64,000 nt of DNA from Agrypnia vestita (Eukaryota; Arthropoda; Insecta; Trichoptera; Phryganeidae): contig JADDOH010010850.1 of assembly GCA_016648135.1 (NCBI GenBank), positions 1-64,000 on the forward strand, read 5' to 3'. How positions within the stretch are numbered: position 1 is the stretch's first letter; the number at the start of each line of letters is the position of its first letter. Both the position numbers and the translations under genes were made by a program. Below, in pieces: positions 1 to 11,165 of this stretch. A model generated the notes under the pieces. It saw only the letters and a program-made list of their open reading frames with translations. It did no database searches and was not told the origin of the DNA.

Positions 1-607
1 TCGTTTTTAAATCGACAGGAAAATCACCCTTATTAACGCAGAGTGTCGGGTGATTCTCCATAGATTTGGCATTAAGAAGAAATGTAATATCTGGGAAAGT
101 GCTAAGGGCTCAATTATCATTTTGTTAGCTTTGGGAATAACGAGAATTTTGGTCAAAACTGACTTAGTGAATCAAAATTCAAACAATGATTTTTAATTTT
201 ATGAGGAAAATCCAATGCACCTATAAATTTATACTAATAAAAATTAAACACTGTATAACACCAATACTTATTGAATTATCAACATGTTTCGGGCCAATGG
301 TTTCTTTATGAAGTTACAAAGTCTTTTAAATCGACAGAAAAACCACCCTTATTAACGCAGAGTGTCGGGTGATTCTCCATAGATTTGGCATTAAGAAGAA
401 ATGTAATATCCGGGAAAGTGCTAAGGGCTCAATTATCATTTCGTTACCTTGGGTATAACAGGATTTTTTGTTAAAACTGGCTTATTGAATCAAAATTCAA
501 ACAATGATTTTTAATTTTTTGAGGAAAATCCATTTTTTTTCTGCACCTATAAATTTATATTAATGAAAATTAAACACTTTGTATAAAACCAATAATTATT
601 GAATTAT
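1..607. repeat. Direct tandem duplication, period about 320 bp
   Basis: Two head-to-tail copies of one unit lie at about 1-320 and 322-607, each beginning near an AAATCGACAG motif (positions 9 and 328). The second copy is cut at about 607 by a LINE fragment and resumes at about 1008-1053 with the same ATCAACATGTTTCGG segment seen at 278-294. The minus strand of that segment reads GAAACATGT, the 3' half of the motif found at PLE ends in this window. The unit is therefore probably a terminal repeat of a Penelope-like element, but no matching 5' ribozyme half is visible. Confidence 0.7.
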
Positions 608-1007
608 TAATTTACGGTGTTGAAGCATGGACGCTGAAGGTGAATACTCTAAACCGCCTGGAGGCGTTCGAAATGTGGATACATCGTAAAATGTTAAGGA
701 TATCTTGGACTGACATGACTAGTAATATTGAAGTTTTACATAGAGCAAATACAAACAGAGAGTTACTTAACACAATGAAGCTTCGTAAAATTTCATACTT
801 TGGTCATATAATGAAAGGTTAAAAGTACTCCATCCTTCAGCTCGTCATGAAGGGGAAGATTGAGGGTCGGAAGGAAGCGGAACGAAACATCTGAGAGTGG
901 ACCGGGATAAGAAGCGTGGAAGAGCTGTTCCGCACTGCCCTGGACAGGGAAACTTTCTCCCAGATGATCGCCGACGTCGGGGGGACCCGACAGGGCACGC
1001 GAATAAG
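608..1007 (+). pseudogene. LINE reverse-transcriptase C-terminal fragment
   Basis: A degraded non-LTR retrotransposon ORF2 tail. One plus-strand frame (about 610-822) reads as the end of the RT thumb/connection region: a YGxEAWTLK start, a run of basic residues with a WIHRKMLRISW-like motif, then KLRKISYFGHIMKG. After a stop, the neighbouring frame continues with a conserved tail (about 835-990: basic GRKEAER, then a W-x-G-I-R-S segment and FSQMIADVGG). These are hallmarks of the RTE/BovB-like C-terminus often annotated as endonuclease-reverse transcriptase. Upstream RT and endonuclease domains are missing and frames are broken, so it is dead. It sits inside the second copy of the preceding tandem repeat. 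Confidence 0.75.
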
Positions 1008-1053
1008 AATTGAATTATCAACATGTTTCGGCCTAATGGTTCCTTTATGAAGA
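1008..1053. repeat. Remainder of the interrupted tandem repeat
   Basis: Matches the 3' part of the unit at 270-320 (GAATTATCAACATGTTTCGG with small changes). It shows that the LINE fragment at 608-1007 lies inside this repeat copy. Confidence 0.6.
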
Positions 1054-1074
1054 TACAACGTCATCATCATCACT

Positions 1075-1400
1075 CTTGGCTCTACAACCTCTGGTGGGTC
1101 TAGGCCTCCTCAAGAGTCTTCCTCCACTCTTCTCGGTTTAGTGCCAGCTCTCTCCAGTTCAGAAGCTCCAAGGCAGAAATATCTTTGAGGACGTTGTCGC
1201 TCCATCTTAATTTTGGCCTTCCTAAGCTCCTTCGCCCTTATCGGCCTTGAGTTCAGCAGGGACGTGCTTGATGCTCGGTCATTCTCTCCACATAACCCAG
1301 CCACCGAAGTCTACCCAGTTTTATAAATTTTGTGACGTTTAGCTCCTTAAACATGGTTTATAGCTCATTGTTGTAACGTCTGCGCCAAAGTCCATTTCCA
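1075..1400 (-). pseudogene. LINE ORF2 C-terminal fragment (minus strand)
   Basis: Read on the minus strand, this encodes an RT tail: an FIKLGRLRWAGYVERM-like motif, a stop-broken linker, then a GRPKLRWSDNV segment followed by DISALELLNWRELALNREEW. These are typical of insect endonuclease/RT retrotransposon C-termini. The last 65 codons (1110-1304) are open but lack every catalytic motif. It belongs to a different copy or family from the plus-strand fragment at 608-1007. It is a non-functional remnant. Confidence 0.7.
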
Positions 1401-2131
1401 TTTCCAGAAGATACAACATATAAGTACTAAAAATTAAAATTGATTAAAAAAAAAGTAAATAAGTATTGGTTTTATACATAGTGCTTTCTTTTTATTAAAA
1501 TATTATATTTTTTTATCATTACACAATATATTTTTATACGTCTAACAATATAAAGTTAATATATTTTTATATGTATAACAATAAAAAGTTTTTCTTTCGT
1601 TTTCACTGCCCCATCAAAGTTAAAAACATATGGATATATGGAAAGCAGGAGATGAAGCATTTTTTCATTATTTTTAAATGAGATAGTTGCTAATGTAATA
1701 GATAGAAAATTAATTAAGAAATAAAAAATATTCATAATATAAATAATGTTATTACAAAGTTATTTTACTGTTATTAAAGAAGTTATTTATTTCTAATTTG
1801 TTTTAAACAATATAAAAAAAAGAGTTTACAAAAAAATTATTATACTCATACATTCGTTGTTTCAAAGATATTCCAGATTTAATAAAAACAATTATAGATT
1901 TATGTATGACCCAAAGCATTACGCAATCGTTGCATATGTATTGGTTGCAATATAAAATTGATTGGTTGATTACTGTGGCGAAATTTATCATGGTTTCAAA
2001 TTGATCATTGTTCAAAAGTATCATTGTTACCCGGGAAGGTAAAGTTCACAGTACCTAAATATTTATTTGAAGAAAAAAAGGAAACGAAATAATAATAAAT
2101 ACAAATAAACTTTACTCAATGAACGCATGTA
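1401..2131. other. AT-rich intergenic stretch
   Basis: No coding or RNA feature is recognised. A short patch at about 1455-1480 (GTATTGGTTTTATACAT) resembles the tail of the repeat at 1-607. Confidence 0.5.
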
Positions 2132-2309
2132 GACCTCTTACCATTTAACAAATACAATAGAATTAGTATGTGTAAGCCGTGCGTACGAGGCACATTGTTT
2201 CGTTGTGTTGGTGTTTATATCCGTAAACACCAATACAACGAAACAATGTGCGTCGTACGCACGGCTTACACATACTAATTCTATTGTATTTGTTAAATAG
2301 AAAGAGGTC
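2132..2309. mobile_element. Foldback MITE, TA target duplication
   Basis: A nearly perfect inverted repeat. The arms (2132-2217 and 2224-2309) differ at about four of 86 positions and are separated by six bases. Flanking TA dinucleotides (2130-2131 and 2310-2311) fit a TA target-site duplication, as made by Tc1/mariner-type transposases. There is no coding capacity. The termini read GACCTCTT and AAGAGGTC. It would extrude as a long hairpin. Confidence 0.8.
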
Positions 2310-2311
2310 TA

Positions 2312-3540
2312 TATCTATTTGTGCGAAACTGGATTCCAGACTACTCAGGAACCAAAACGAAGTATCGAAACCGACTTAATACGATTCCAGATATAGGTAC
2401 AATTACAGTACACTCATCAACTAAATTGAATATGAGAATATTATGCCAAACAAAGAAAATATTACAGTCCGCCAATTTACGATAAATTGCTATTTTTTGT
2501 ATTTTTTAAGACTAAAAAATATACACAGACTGGTACCATACCTGTAATTTAATTAAAAGTATAATCGCATCATTTTAAGAGGAAAATTTTATATTTTTTC
2601 CCATGCCAGACCCATGTACAGGTTGTTGCAATTATTATGAGATATGAAAGAGAATTTTTTCTCTCTGAAAAAATATAACTTAAAAAGATCTTTACTGAGA
2701 AAATTTTTCGCCTGCGGTACGTTTTTTTACGCTGCGCTAAAAATATTTAAGGCTGTTCGAGATACCCAAAAAAATATTTACGAAATATAAAAGAATTACA
2801 CAATTAAATTTATTTAAGAAACAGTAGGTTGACATATTTATTGTATCACATAACACATCTATTGCTTGTTCAACAAATACGTAACCACTTGCTTGTGAAT
2901 TTTTATTAGTCATCAAATATTGTCAAAGAGACATGGGAACTGTTTTTAATGCATTATGTATTTTAAGATTGAGTTGGGCTGGCCACCTTGTAAAAAAATA
3001 ATATTTTGTGATTTATAGATATTTTGTGACTTTTAGATATTTTTGTTAAAGCAGCCAGTTTTTTTTCTACATTTCATTGTACTTTGGCAGTTGTAATAAG
3101 TGATGCGCTGTTTATTTTACGTATGTCAAAAAAGTATTATTTTTTTATAAGTAGTATTTTTCATTTTATGGTTGTTGATTATTTCCGTTTTCAATTTTTT
3201 ATAATGCTTTCTTAACTTTTGTATTTATGATACACTTATGTTGCACTTTTTGATCGTTGCTTGGATGTTTATTCAAAAAGCATTGGTTTGGGGACGTCTT
3301 TCCTATACCTATTATATATGTTATCCCTATACCGTGTCCCCAAATTGTCAAAGCGTGTTTAATATCCCAAAACGTATTATCTATTGATATGTTTTAGTAT
3401 CTTTGTTAAATTCAACCGAAAATATTAGACACTAATGCTTTGATTGGTCTCTACCCATATAAATCATGTGCTGGGTCCATTTTATTATTATTATTTTTCT
3501 ATTATTGAAAAATGTCCGATTAGTGTTAAGTGTATTTTAT
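2312..3540. other. AT-rich stretch, nothing recognised
   Basis: Low-complexity AT-rich DNA. No exon-like block, tRNA-like box pair or terminal repeat was seen on either strand. Confidence 0.5.
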
Positions 3541-3785
3541 AGTTTCGGAGCTAAGAACATATGGCTCGATAGGAGGATACTAGATGGGCACCTAGAATCC
3601 TACAATGGAGGCCCTGGATCAAAAGTAAAAGCGTCGGAAGACCTCCCTAAAGGTGGTCTGATGACATAGTCCAGCAAGCAGGAAGAACCTGGATGCGGAG
3701 AAACAGAGATGAATGGAGGAAAATGGAAGAGGCCTACGTCCAGCAGTGGAGGGAAAAAGGCTGAGGAAGAAGAAGAAGGAGCTAT
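3541..3785 (+). pseudogene. LINE ORF2 C-terminal tail, frameshifted
   Basis: Two overlapping frames together give the end of an insect RT-like ORF: a WxKSKSVGRPP segment, then RWSDDIVQQAGRTWMRR, RDEWRKMEEAYVQQW and a stop at about 3762. The change of frame near 3645 and the missing upstream domains make it a remnant. The 3' end runs into a GAAGAA-rich stretch. Confidence 0.7.
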
Positions 3786-4599
3786 AATGTCATTGTTGCT
3801 CTCGGCATTGGTATGAGGTCGTTTACTCGTTGCCTTAAACTCGTAATTGTAATTTATTAATGAGATGTCTGACAAAGTGAGACACAGAAGACATAATATG
3901 CAAAATATGACATAGAACTCTTGTAAAGTCGGCTTTTGGTCCTGAATTTTCGCCCCGTAGCGTCAAATGATAATGATAAAGTACTTTTATCTGGCAACCA
4001 TATACTGAAATCTTAAGCTCCTAAACTGAGCCACCACGCCTAAGGTTTGGATATGATAATTTGAAACTAAACACTTTCTATCCCAAGGGACTGTTCGGTA
4101 TATTGTTATCTCTGAGAAAATTGTTTTCACCGTTTTAACAATGTTACTACCCCGGGCGATGTAATTACGGAACATGTAAAACTATTTAAAAGCAATTACT
4201 TTGCGACTTCAACCATTAAAACTATTTTCTAATACTAGGGTTATGTTTGCGAAAAGGTTGGTTATAATCTGAGGGTAAAAATGATTATTTTTAATTTAAT
4301 TATACGGTACAGACATACCATTTACATACATGAATAAAAATTTTACAAAACGCATTTTTAAATAATATTTAACTCAGAGAAATGCAGAATATCAACAACC
4401 AAGTTACAATCATGTTAATATTGAGTATTAATTATAACATTGTGTTTAACCGTCCAATACTGCTTCAGATTAAATCTGGTGGACATGTTAATTGAGATTT
4501 TTTTGTATTTAGTTAAAAGTTACTTGAGAACACTGTTAACCATTAACCAAGTTATGAATTCGGTTTAAAGAAGAATGAAAAATGAGCCACGGTCGCAGT
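3786..4599. other. AT-rich stretch, nothing recognised
   Basis: Short ORFs on the minus strand here have no recognisable motif and no codon signature. No repeat relationship with the rest of the window was seen. Confidence 0.4.
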
Positions 4600-5330
4600 A
4601 TTGTTGCAATTATAAGATAACCCATTTCTAGAATATCCGGAAGGGACAAGAAAGGTGATTTAATGTAGTTGGCCAGTTGTGTAAAAGTTTAAAAAGACTG
4701 AAATGGAGTGGATTATTAAAATGTACTATAAGCGACAAGGACGTGTGGAAATAATGGAGAAAGTTTTATCAAATTGATTTAATGTCGAGAAAACACAGAG
4801 TACATAAGCAGTAGAAATATAAGAGCACACAGATAAATGTGAAAGAAAATTGGTACAGGCACTTAGGTCTCTGGCACGGTCACCATAGAGTATTATGGTG
4901 GGATTCTCAGTAATATCAGCGGATTCGGTGAAGGCTCTTGTCGGAAAAAGCTCGACGGCAAGAGCGATGAAATTTAAGGTGGAGTGACGTTTCAGAGATG
5001 AGCATGGTAACGACTCGGCTCAGCAGGAGAACTCGACTGCGACGGTGATATGGTTCTTCTCTAGGTTCGCCAAGAATACTTTTCGAACACCTCCTGGGAA
5101 GGTGAGGAGACTTCCGGACAGATTGACCTCACTGGTAGTACCAGCGCACGACTTTTATACCTTTTCAGCGGTGGTAGGGGTGCATAAGAAATGCAGGTTC
5201 TTGCTGTTGCCGGGCGGGGTCTCCAACTGTGAAGTTCACCGAATGTGTGTCTCATGGAAAGAACGGAAATTTTGCAACCACTTGGCCCGATTTAAGTAAA
5301 TGAACAGAAGTGCGGGATTTTTGTTCATCC
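4600..5330. other. GC-richer unassigned block with an 84-codon ORF
   Basis: Base composition is clearly more balanced than the flanks. A plus-strand ORF (5045-5299) and a minus-strand ORF (5061-5255) overlap almost completely. The plus-strand product is basic, with a PPGKVRRLPDRL stretch and no domain I can name. It could be a retroelement piece or an old gene remnant; I cannot choose. No splice-site-bounded exon was found. Confidence 0.3.
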
Positions 5331-6235
5331 TCAGACGCCCGGATCAAGACATACTAAATCAGAAATAGGTATTCTGCTTTCGCTCAGTTTTAATAAGTTC
5401 ATTTATTATAATAGAGAATTGTTATTGGATTGCTATCGCGGTATATTTATTTTGTAATTAATATAGCTTAGGGATTAGTTTTGTACTCTTTCAATTGTAT
5501 GAGAGTGCATTCTGTTTCGAGGTGACAGTAGAGTTACACTTAAAATGACTGATGTTTAAAATTTAATTTTTGTTGACCAATGAATTTTTTTTTATTTGTT
5601 ATACTTACGGCCAGTAGAGTTTTCATCTATGAAGAATTAAAGTCTGGTTTAGGACTCCTTCCTGCCTTTTGTACCATCAAAGATTCAAAATTTTCAATTA
5701 AGTTAATTTCAATTTTCTGCTGACTAGATTGAAATTTAAGTTTATGCCCAAGGATATGAGTACTTAACAAAACCTGTATGTTTCATTTTGTGGTTGAAAC
5801 TTTTGGAAATTTACATAACATGTGTGAACTTTTGAACCACCCTTTTTAAAACCAAAGTAATATACATTTTACGAAAATGTTCATTTGTGTATTTGCATGT
5901 TTTTAACGTAAAACAAATTAGATTAAAAGTGTAAAGATGTTAGTACCTACACGATATATATATATATATATATATATCACTTTAATTCTCTATAGTTGCA
6001 AGTGTATGCGTGTGGCGTTGTTGAAATAGGTTCAGTAGGTTAATAATCGCGTGTGTAGCCGGAATACGAAATTTATAAATTATACGATAGCTGCAGTTGG
6101 CATGGAAATATTATTTATTATCAAAAAAATGTGGCCATTTCAGTACATTAAATCATTCCCGCCTAAACAGTCGACAAACTGAAAAAAAAAACAGAGACGA
6201 CAGAGCGCTTAAATTTGTTATTTCATTTTTTTTCT
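5331..6235. other. AT-rich stretch with a (TA)n tract
   Basis: No gene is recognised. A TA dinucleotide tract of about 12 units lies at 5954-5977. Confidence 0.6.
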
Positions 6236-6935
6236 TCAATTTATTTATTTATAACATAACATTTACATTACAAACATACGTTCAATTCGTAAATATTTTA
6301 AAAAGTGAGATAATATACAAACAACAAAATATCAAACGTATATAAATTCATTAATATCTAAAGTGTAGGAGAATCTCGCTTCGGAAAACCCCCTCAAACA
6401 CACGGAATATATCAATACCCAAAGCGATTTTGTTCAGCATAGCTATGGCTCTTCGAACAACCATCGGCAGGTTGGTCCTGTATATTGGAATGTGAAACAA
6501 TCTATGCTGACGATATCTAATGTAATTATCAGGAACATACAAACCAATGCTCTGCATAATTTCAGGATTATCGATCATACCGCGCAACAATCGATAAAAA
6601 TGTGTAATCAAATACACATTCCTTCTAGTCTCTAGACTATTGTAGCCAAGCATACCCTGGAGAAACTCGATTGGGTAAAGCCAAGGATAATGCCCGTACT
6701 CTCTCATGTAGAGATATCTCAGAAACTTTTTTTGGACTTTCTCCACCGTAAGAGAGTACTTGTCCTCACGTGGCCCCCAGATTATCGAGCCACTCTCGAG
6801 TCTACTTCGCACCAAGTAGTTGTAAAGAGTTCTCAGTACGCGGGTATTCCGAAAACCCTGGCAGTACGCAGAACAAATCCTAACATTCTCAAAGCATTAC
6901 CATTATATAATTTTACTACCCAGTTTCGCTAGAGA
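6236..6935 (-). pseudogene. LINE (Jockey/R1-like) RT C-terminus and 3' UTR
   Basis: Minus-strand remnant of a non-LTR retrotransposon. The open part (6351-6815) starts in the RT with LVRSRLESGSIIWGP, followed by VEKVQKKFLRYL. It continues through the ORF2 tail, including LITHFYRLLRGMIDN, PDNYIRYRQHRLFHIP, and a terminal DIFRVFEGVFRSEI segment before the stop at 6351. Upstream (6816-6935) the protein continues in another frame (ALRMLGFVLRTARVFG), so a frameshift has occurred. The 3' UTR runs toward 6236. The catalytic FADD region is absent. A second copy of the same tail lies at 30190-30465 on the opposite strand. Confidence 0.85.
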
Positions 6936-7191
6936 TTTGAGTTCTTGTGTGTATTGTCAAGAGAGAATTTCATAATCAGGGACTTTCTAGTACTCTGGAC
7001 GTTTAATCATAAGAATCCTTAGAAATTACTATAAAGGTTATGAAGTCAGTTGAAACGTTCGCGAAAGGACAATCCCTATATAAAGGGCGACATAACCGCT
7101 ACTGCTTAAGCATCGACAAGCGAAGATATTTTGTTTTAAAAAGTTATTTATTTCTATAAATTATGTCATAATTAGTAATGTATAATTTGTA
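6936..7191. other. Short AT-rich spacer
   Basis: Nothing recognised between the LINE remnant and the FB1 arm. Confidence 0.4.
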
Positions 7192-7445
7192 AAGGTCTCA
7201 TAGAGACGACGCTAATTTATATGTGAGAAAAGTGGACGGACGTCTCTTGTACGATGGTTCAGGGCTTGCAACCTGTATGAGCTGGCTTAAGTGATCACTC
7301 TACACAGTGAAATGTTTGACAATTCCATCGTAAGAATATCCACAGACTATCAACATTTTTAAAGTTCTATATATCTACATATATGGTCGAAGCAAGAATC
7401 TTTCTTATATTACTATAGCCTCTGCTAGAGACATCTGTTGATTTT
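7192..7445. mobile_element. FB1 foldback family, single arm
   Basis: Carries the family landmarks in forward order: the imperfect 13-nt palindrome (GTCTCATAGAGAC here, GTCTCACAGAGAC in the consensus) near 7196, the AGCTGGCTTAAGTGATCACT block near 7280, then AATTCCATCGTAAGAATAT. The second arm is missing. Confidence 0.7.
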
Positions 7446-8369
7446 TTCTCATTAACAAGTTAGCATACACAGCTTCCATAACTAATAATGTGTGTTTTAA
7501 TTTTTATTTTGTAAATATTATAATTTTATATATTTTAATTTTGTTTGTTTAGAAAATATTGCTTTTGTTCAGTTTCCAGTGTTGGATATAACGTATAAAC
7601 CTGACTCCTTCACCAAAGATTTTAATCTACTTAAAGAGACAGTGAACGTCTTTTACATAAAACTAAAAAACAATAAAGAAATATAAAAAAATATATGTAA
7701 TCATTGTGTATGCTTAAAATAAGTAAATACTTTCCCATATAAATGGCTTCCATGAGACACTTATAATCAAGTCTCCTAATCTGGAATGTGCGTCCGTAAC
7801 TTCTTGGAATAACAACAACAACACTGTTGTCATTCAAGGGTTGCTGCTGTAAACATACTTTAGGTTTTAGATCGATGAAATAATTTTTTGTTTGTTATTC
7901 TGAAATTATTTATATATTTAAGCGAATAAAGTCATTTTAAAAAAACAAATGTTTTTTATTCATGAATTTCAGCTTCAAAATCAATATAAATTTTTCTTAA
8001 TTGTATTACAGGTATTTGGTAATTTTTTGATTTCTTCTGCTTAAGTAATACAAGGACTAAAAGGTTTTTCCTGGACCACATTACGACACTAAGATATCAT
8101 CAATCATTTTGATGATTTCATTAAGAATTTTATCTCAATGAAAAGTTAAGTACGAAGACATTTAGCTCGTTTTTCTCATAGCTTCATTTCTTCTGGCATT
8201 CCTGGAAACTCGGCCGCGCTAATATTTCAATTAATTCTTTAATAAATTCTTGATCTTTATTCTGAAGGCTTTTCTAATTTTCACGACACTCGGAGGCCGT
8301 TTAATTAAAATTGACAGCAAACACTAACTGGCAAAAGCTAAAAACGTTTTTCTTTAAAATAAAATTTTT
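7446..8369. other. AT-rich stretch, nothing recognised
   Basis: No conserved coding segment or repeat relationship was seen. ORFs here are short and of AT-rich composition. Confidence 0.4.
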
Positions 8370-9275
8370 TAATAGTAAAATTACATTCAGAATACTGCTG
8401 GATTTTTTCCCAGCGACATCATTAATAAAGATACATTAAAAATGACTCACACACACGAAATTATATTATAAAGTAGAATATTGCTTTAAAAAAAATTCCA
8501 ACCAAAAAAAAGATATCTCATTAGTGACATCTGTGGTTAATTAAGGGGAATGAAAAAGCTTTGTATGCCGGTTGCGCTAATGATAATTACAACATACATA
8601 TTGTAACGAGGCTAAAAAGAATCACGCACTCATGTCAAGTGACAGTAGTTTGAAATGATCACAACACTATCGAAGATTCCAGAACGTTCTAGCGTAATCC
8701 ACGGCTTTCGGGAAGCATCGAGAAACGTCTACAAAATCCTGGATCCCACGAAAAATTTCACGAGAAAAAGGACCGTGCGGAAGTAACAGTAGTTGTTTTT
8801 AGCACGCTTGACAGCGATAATAGGAGCGAAGGTAGCTGCGAGCTGCGGGCCAGTGTGGCCAGCCGAGCGATAATTCGACAGCGAATAATCTGGAAAGTTC
8901 TTACGTAGAAAAATAAACTGGAGCGAATAATACGTACGGAAATTGGATGGAATGTTCTAGTGAAGTCAAATAGTTTTAAGTGACTTTGTACGTTTGGTTA
9001 ATTAATTAATCAGTAATTAATCAATCCTTTATAAAATTCCAGCGTTTGCATTAATTCCTCCCGCAGCCACGACACGTGACAATATGAAACTGGTTGTAAA
9101 ACTTATATATATATATATCTTCCGAAAATTTGATAGATGTGCTACTCTATCACGGGTGGAAATGGTGAACTACGTCGTGTAAAGTGATCACTTGAGCCAG
9201 CCGTACGATAGGTCGTAAGCCCTATGAACACCCAAAGATTACTTTCCCATAAAAATATAATTTCTTCTCTATGAT
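8370..9275. mobile_element. FB1 copy interrupted by a solo LTR
   Basis: The left part (8370-8601) and right part (9082-9275) together match the uninterrupted FB1 copy at 34480-34850. The junction is at ACAACATACATAT, where the LTR at 8602-9081 entered. The right part contains the TGATCACTTGAGCCAGCCGT block and ends near 9275 with a decayed GTCTC-type terminus. It has no coding capacity. Confidence 0.8.
8602..9081 (+). mobile_element. Solo LTR of a retrotransposon, 4-bp TSD
   Basis: A 480-bp unit beginning TGTAACGAG and ending CGTGACA, with the TG...CA ends typical of LTRs. It is flanked by ATAT on both sides (8598-8601 and 9082-9085), the 4-bp target duplication usual for Ty3/gypsy-like integrases. 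No internal region is present, so it is a solo LTR left by recombination. A related LTR lies at 27290-27755, and more diverged ones at 40110-40345 and 62015-62645. All share the ending TTGCCTCCC...CAC. The empty target site is preserved in the sister FB1 copy at 34636-34639. Confidence 0.85.
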
Positions 9276-9614
9276 ATATCTTGTAAAATTACATTTTGAA
9301 GCAGACCTCCATCAACTGTGCGATTTAGCTTTAAAGTGTATCTTTTATTGGTAAAATATCACGCGTGTAAATTTCGCACATTTGACTCCCTTTTCAGTAC
9401 GCAAAGGCCGTATTTGTAAATCAGTTTGTCGTGAATATTTATCTGAATGTGTTCAATAGAAGGTAAAAATTCAATACGGTTCACCCCAAAAAGTTTGATG
9501 TATATTGAAATGCCGTTTGTAAGTGTCAAAGCTACAACGTATATACCTCCACATATGATCTTTTATAAGCTGAATGTCAAAAAAATGCCCTTAGGTTTTC
9601 ACGGCCGTCCAGAA
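9276..9614. other. AT-rich stretch with a 70-codon ORF
   Basis: A plus-strand ORF (9447-9659) runs into the inverted repeat that follows. It has no recognisable motif and is probably fortuitous. Confidence 0.4.
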
Positions 9615-9776
9615 TCTTCTGTATATAGTTTTCTGGGATATTCTGCCGTGTATATGTGACCTCTGACCAACGTTTCGGATCAGCCCTGATGATGGACCCT
9701 GCAATGGGATCCGAAACGTCGGCCAGAGAGGTCACATATACACGGCAGAATATCCCAGAAAACTATACACAGAAGA
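9615..9776. mobile_element. PLE terminal inverted repeat
   Basis: Arms 9615-9680 and 9710-9776 are about 93% complementary. The tip region carries the CCCTGATGATGG...CGAAACGTCGG motif. The same motif and a related downstream CGGCATAATACCCCAG segment follow a GIY-YIG ORF of a Penelope-like element at 43690-44290, which identifies this unit as a detached PLE end. Confidence 0.7.
9683..9723 (+). ncRNA. Hammerhead-ribozyme-like motif of a PLE
   Basis: Stem I GCC/GGC (9683-9685 with 9721-9723), CTGATGA (9686-9692), one extra T, stem II GGACCC/GGGATCC (94-99 with 106-112, one bulged A), GAA (9713-9715), palindromic ACGT as stem III, and C at the predicted cleavage position 9720. The extra base between CUGANGA and stem II departs from the textbook core. 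Stem I is only 3 bp. Hammerhead motifs are known in PLE ends; activity here is inferred, not shown. Confidence 0.5.
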
Positions 9777-9889
9777 GACTGAATGTCAGTGGCGTGCACG
9801 AGGTATGGACTAAGTCATGCTGCTAACATCAATGCTGTAAAAATAGGACAGGCTATATTTTTATTTAAAGGTCGTATATAAATAATATT

Positions 9890-10065
9890 TTTAAATGTAG
9901 AGATGCGAACACGGTATACGTGTCACGTCAATATTCTCACTATTTTCAAACTGAGCTAAACGCTTGTTGAAAATAGGACTGACTTGCTGGTTTGGAGCGA
10001 GGTTCGAACCCGCGACCTTTGGATCACGAGGCGAGAGTTCTAACCACAAGACCAAATACTCATTT
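9890..10065 (-). mobile_element. SINE-A copy (tRNA-derived)
   Basis: On the minus strand it opens with a tRNA-like head: an A-box-like TTGTGGTTAGAACTC and the B-box GGTTCGAACCT. It then shows the family body with CAGCAAGT-AGTCCTATTTTC, a GAATATTGACGTGACACGTA segment and the ending CCGTGTTCGCATCTCTAC. Other copies are at 10366-10535, 12719-12850 and 23535-23700. Such elements are transcribed by RNA polymerase III and mobilised by LINEs. Confidence 0.85.
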
Positions 10066-10200
10066 TGATGATTTCATTAAGTTCATTATGTTCTGCGAAC
10101 ATATTATAGTTAGTGGATTTTTTCCCCAGAGGGACGATTAATTAATTAAGAGAAATTATAGAAGTCTCACAGAGACGAAACTATTTATATCTATAACTCT
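10066..10200. mobile_element. FB1 end fragment
   Basis: Contains the FB1 tail (GTTCTGCGAACA, GTGGATTTTTTCCCCAGAGG) followed by the terminal palindrome GTCTCACAGAGAC at 10163-10175 and CGAAACTATTTATA. It is truncated after that. Confidence 0.7.
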
Positions 10201-10365
10201 GTTCTCAGAACAAACATACATATAAATGTATTATTAAAATATATACTGGTATATGAATGATTTTCAATCGTATTCTAGTATAGAAGCTAAATATTCGGAT
10301 GAATATCATATATAAATTAAAAAAGAATATTACTCAATACTCCACATTAAAAGAAAAAAAGAGTA

Positions 10366-10535
10366 GCTTGTTGGTCTTGTGGTTAGGACTCTCGCCTTGT
10401 GATCCAAAGGTCGCGGGTTCGAGTCTCACTCCAGACCAGCAAGTTAGTCCTATTTTCATAGAACAAGCGTTGTCTAGCTTACTTTGAAAATAGTAAGAAT
10501 ATTGATGTGACACGTATTCCGTGTTCGCAAAAACA
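10366..10535 (+). mobile_element. SINE-A copy (tRNA-derived)
   Basis: Head TTGGTCTTGTGGTTAGGACT with B-box GGTTCGAGTCT at about 10416, body and GTGTTCGC end as in the other SINE-A copies. The RNA-like head folds only partly as a tRNA: the outer GGTC/AGACC arm and T-arm are recognisable. It lies next to FB1 DNA on its right. Confidence 0.85.
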
Positions 10536-10850
10536 TATAGAGGTATTATTATCAGCTGCGAAATCTATGTAGGTATACTAATTCATGAGAAAATACTACA
10601 GATGTCTTTAGCATAGTCCCTTCAAATAAACGAAAGATTCTCGGATTTGGAACATGCGTATATAGAACTTTAAAAAATTTGATAATGTGCGAATATTCTT
10701 ACGATGGAATCGGTGAACGTTGCATTGTGTAGAGTGATCACGTAAGCCAGCTCATACAGGTTGTAAGCCCTGGGCTATCGTGTTAAAAACTTCTAGACAC
10801 GTTTCTCATATAAATAGCTTCGTCTCCGTGAGACTTCTATCATTTATCTT
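10536..10850. mobile_element. FB1 copy, right arm
   Basis: Matches 35660-35858 plus 37421-37490: CAGCTGCGAAAT..., CATAGTCCCTTCAAAT, TTGCATTGTGTAGAGTGATC, AGCCAGCTCATACAGGTTG. The end carries a variant of the terminal palindrome (GTCTCCGTGAGAC near 10827). Confidence 0.8.
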
Positions 10851-10854
10851 TTTT

Positions 10855-11165
10855 TATTTTTTTATTTTTATTTAAATACTATCGACAGGTCAGAATGACC
10901 CTAATGGATAACCATTTAAGACAAGGTGATTAGCACAGTTAGATTTTACAGTAAAACATTAATACATTATACAATATAAGTATAGTACAATATGCGACTA
11001 CAAGATGAACGAAGTTCACAATCTCCGTACGACATTATAGGCACGTAGGCTCCCAGGTCAACCAAGTCAGAAAATGTATACCCACGTCTTTGTGGCAATA
11101 ATTTTTTTTTATTTAGGTCTATTTCCGAAGAGTCCGTCTTACACGCTCAAATTATTTTCGGTCAG
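10855..11165 (-). mobile_element. LINE 3' untranslated end
   Basis: The minus strand matches 58430-58745 (plus strand) throughout, including GAGCGTGTAAGACGGACTC and CTGACCTGTCGATAGT, and ends in an A-rich tail (the T-rich run at 10847-10880). The two copies define the 3' end of one non-LTR element family. No coding region is attached to this copy. Confidence 0.7.

Noticed and set aside
278..300. Minus-strand GAAACATGT as a ribozyme half
   Set aside because: No CUGANGA box or pairing arms upstream; only the 3' half is shared with PLE motifs.
5045..5299. 84-codon plus-strand ORF in GC-richer DNA
   Set aside because: Almost fully overlapped by an open frame on the other strand, with no recognisable domain and no splice context. 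Kept only as an unassigned block.
6690..6932. 80-codon plus-strand ORF
   Set aside because: Shadow of the minus-strand LINE reverse transcriptase.
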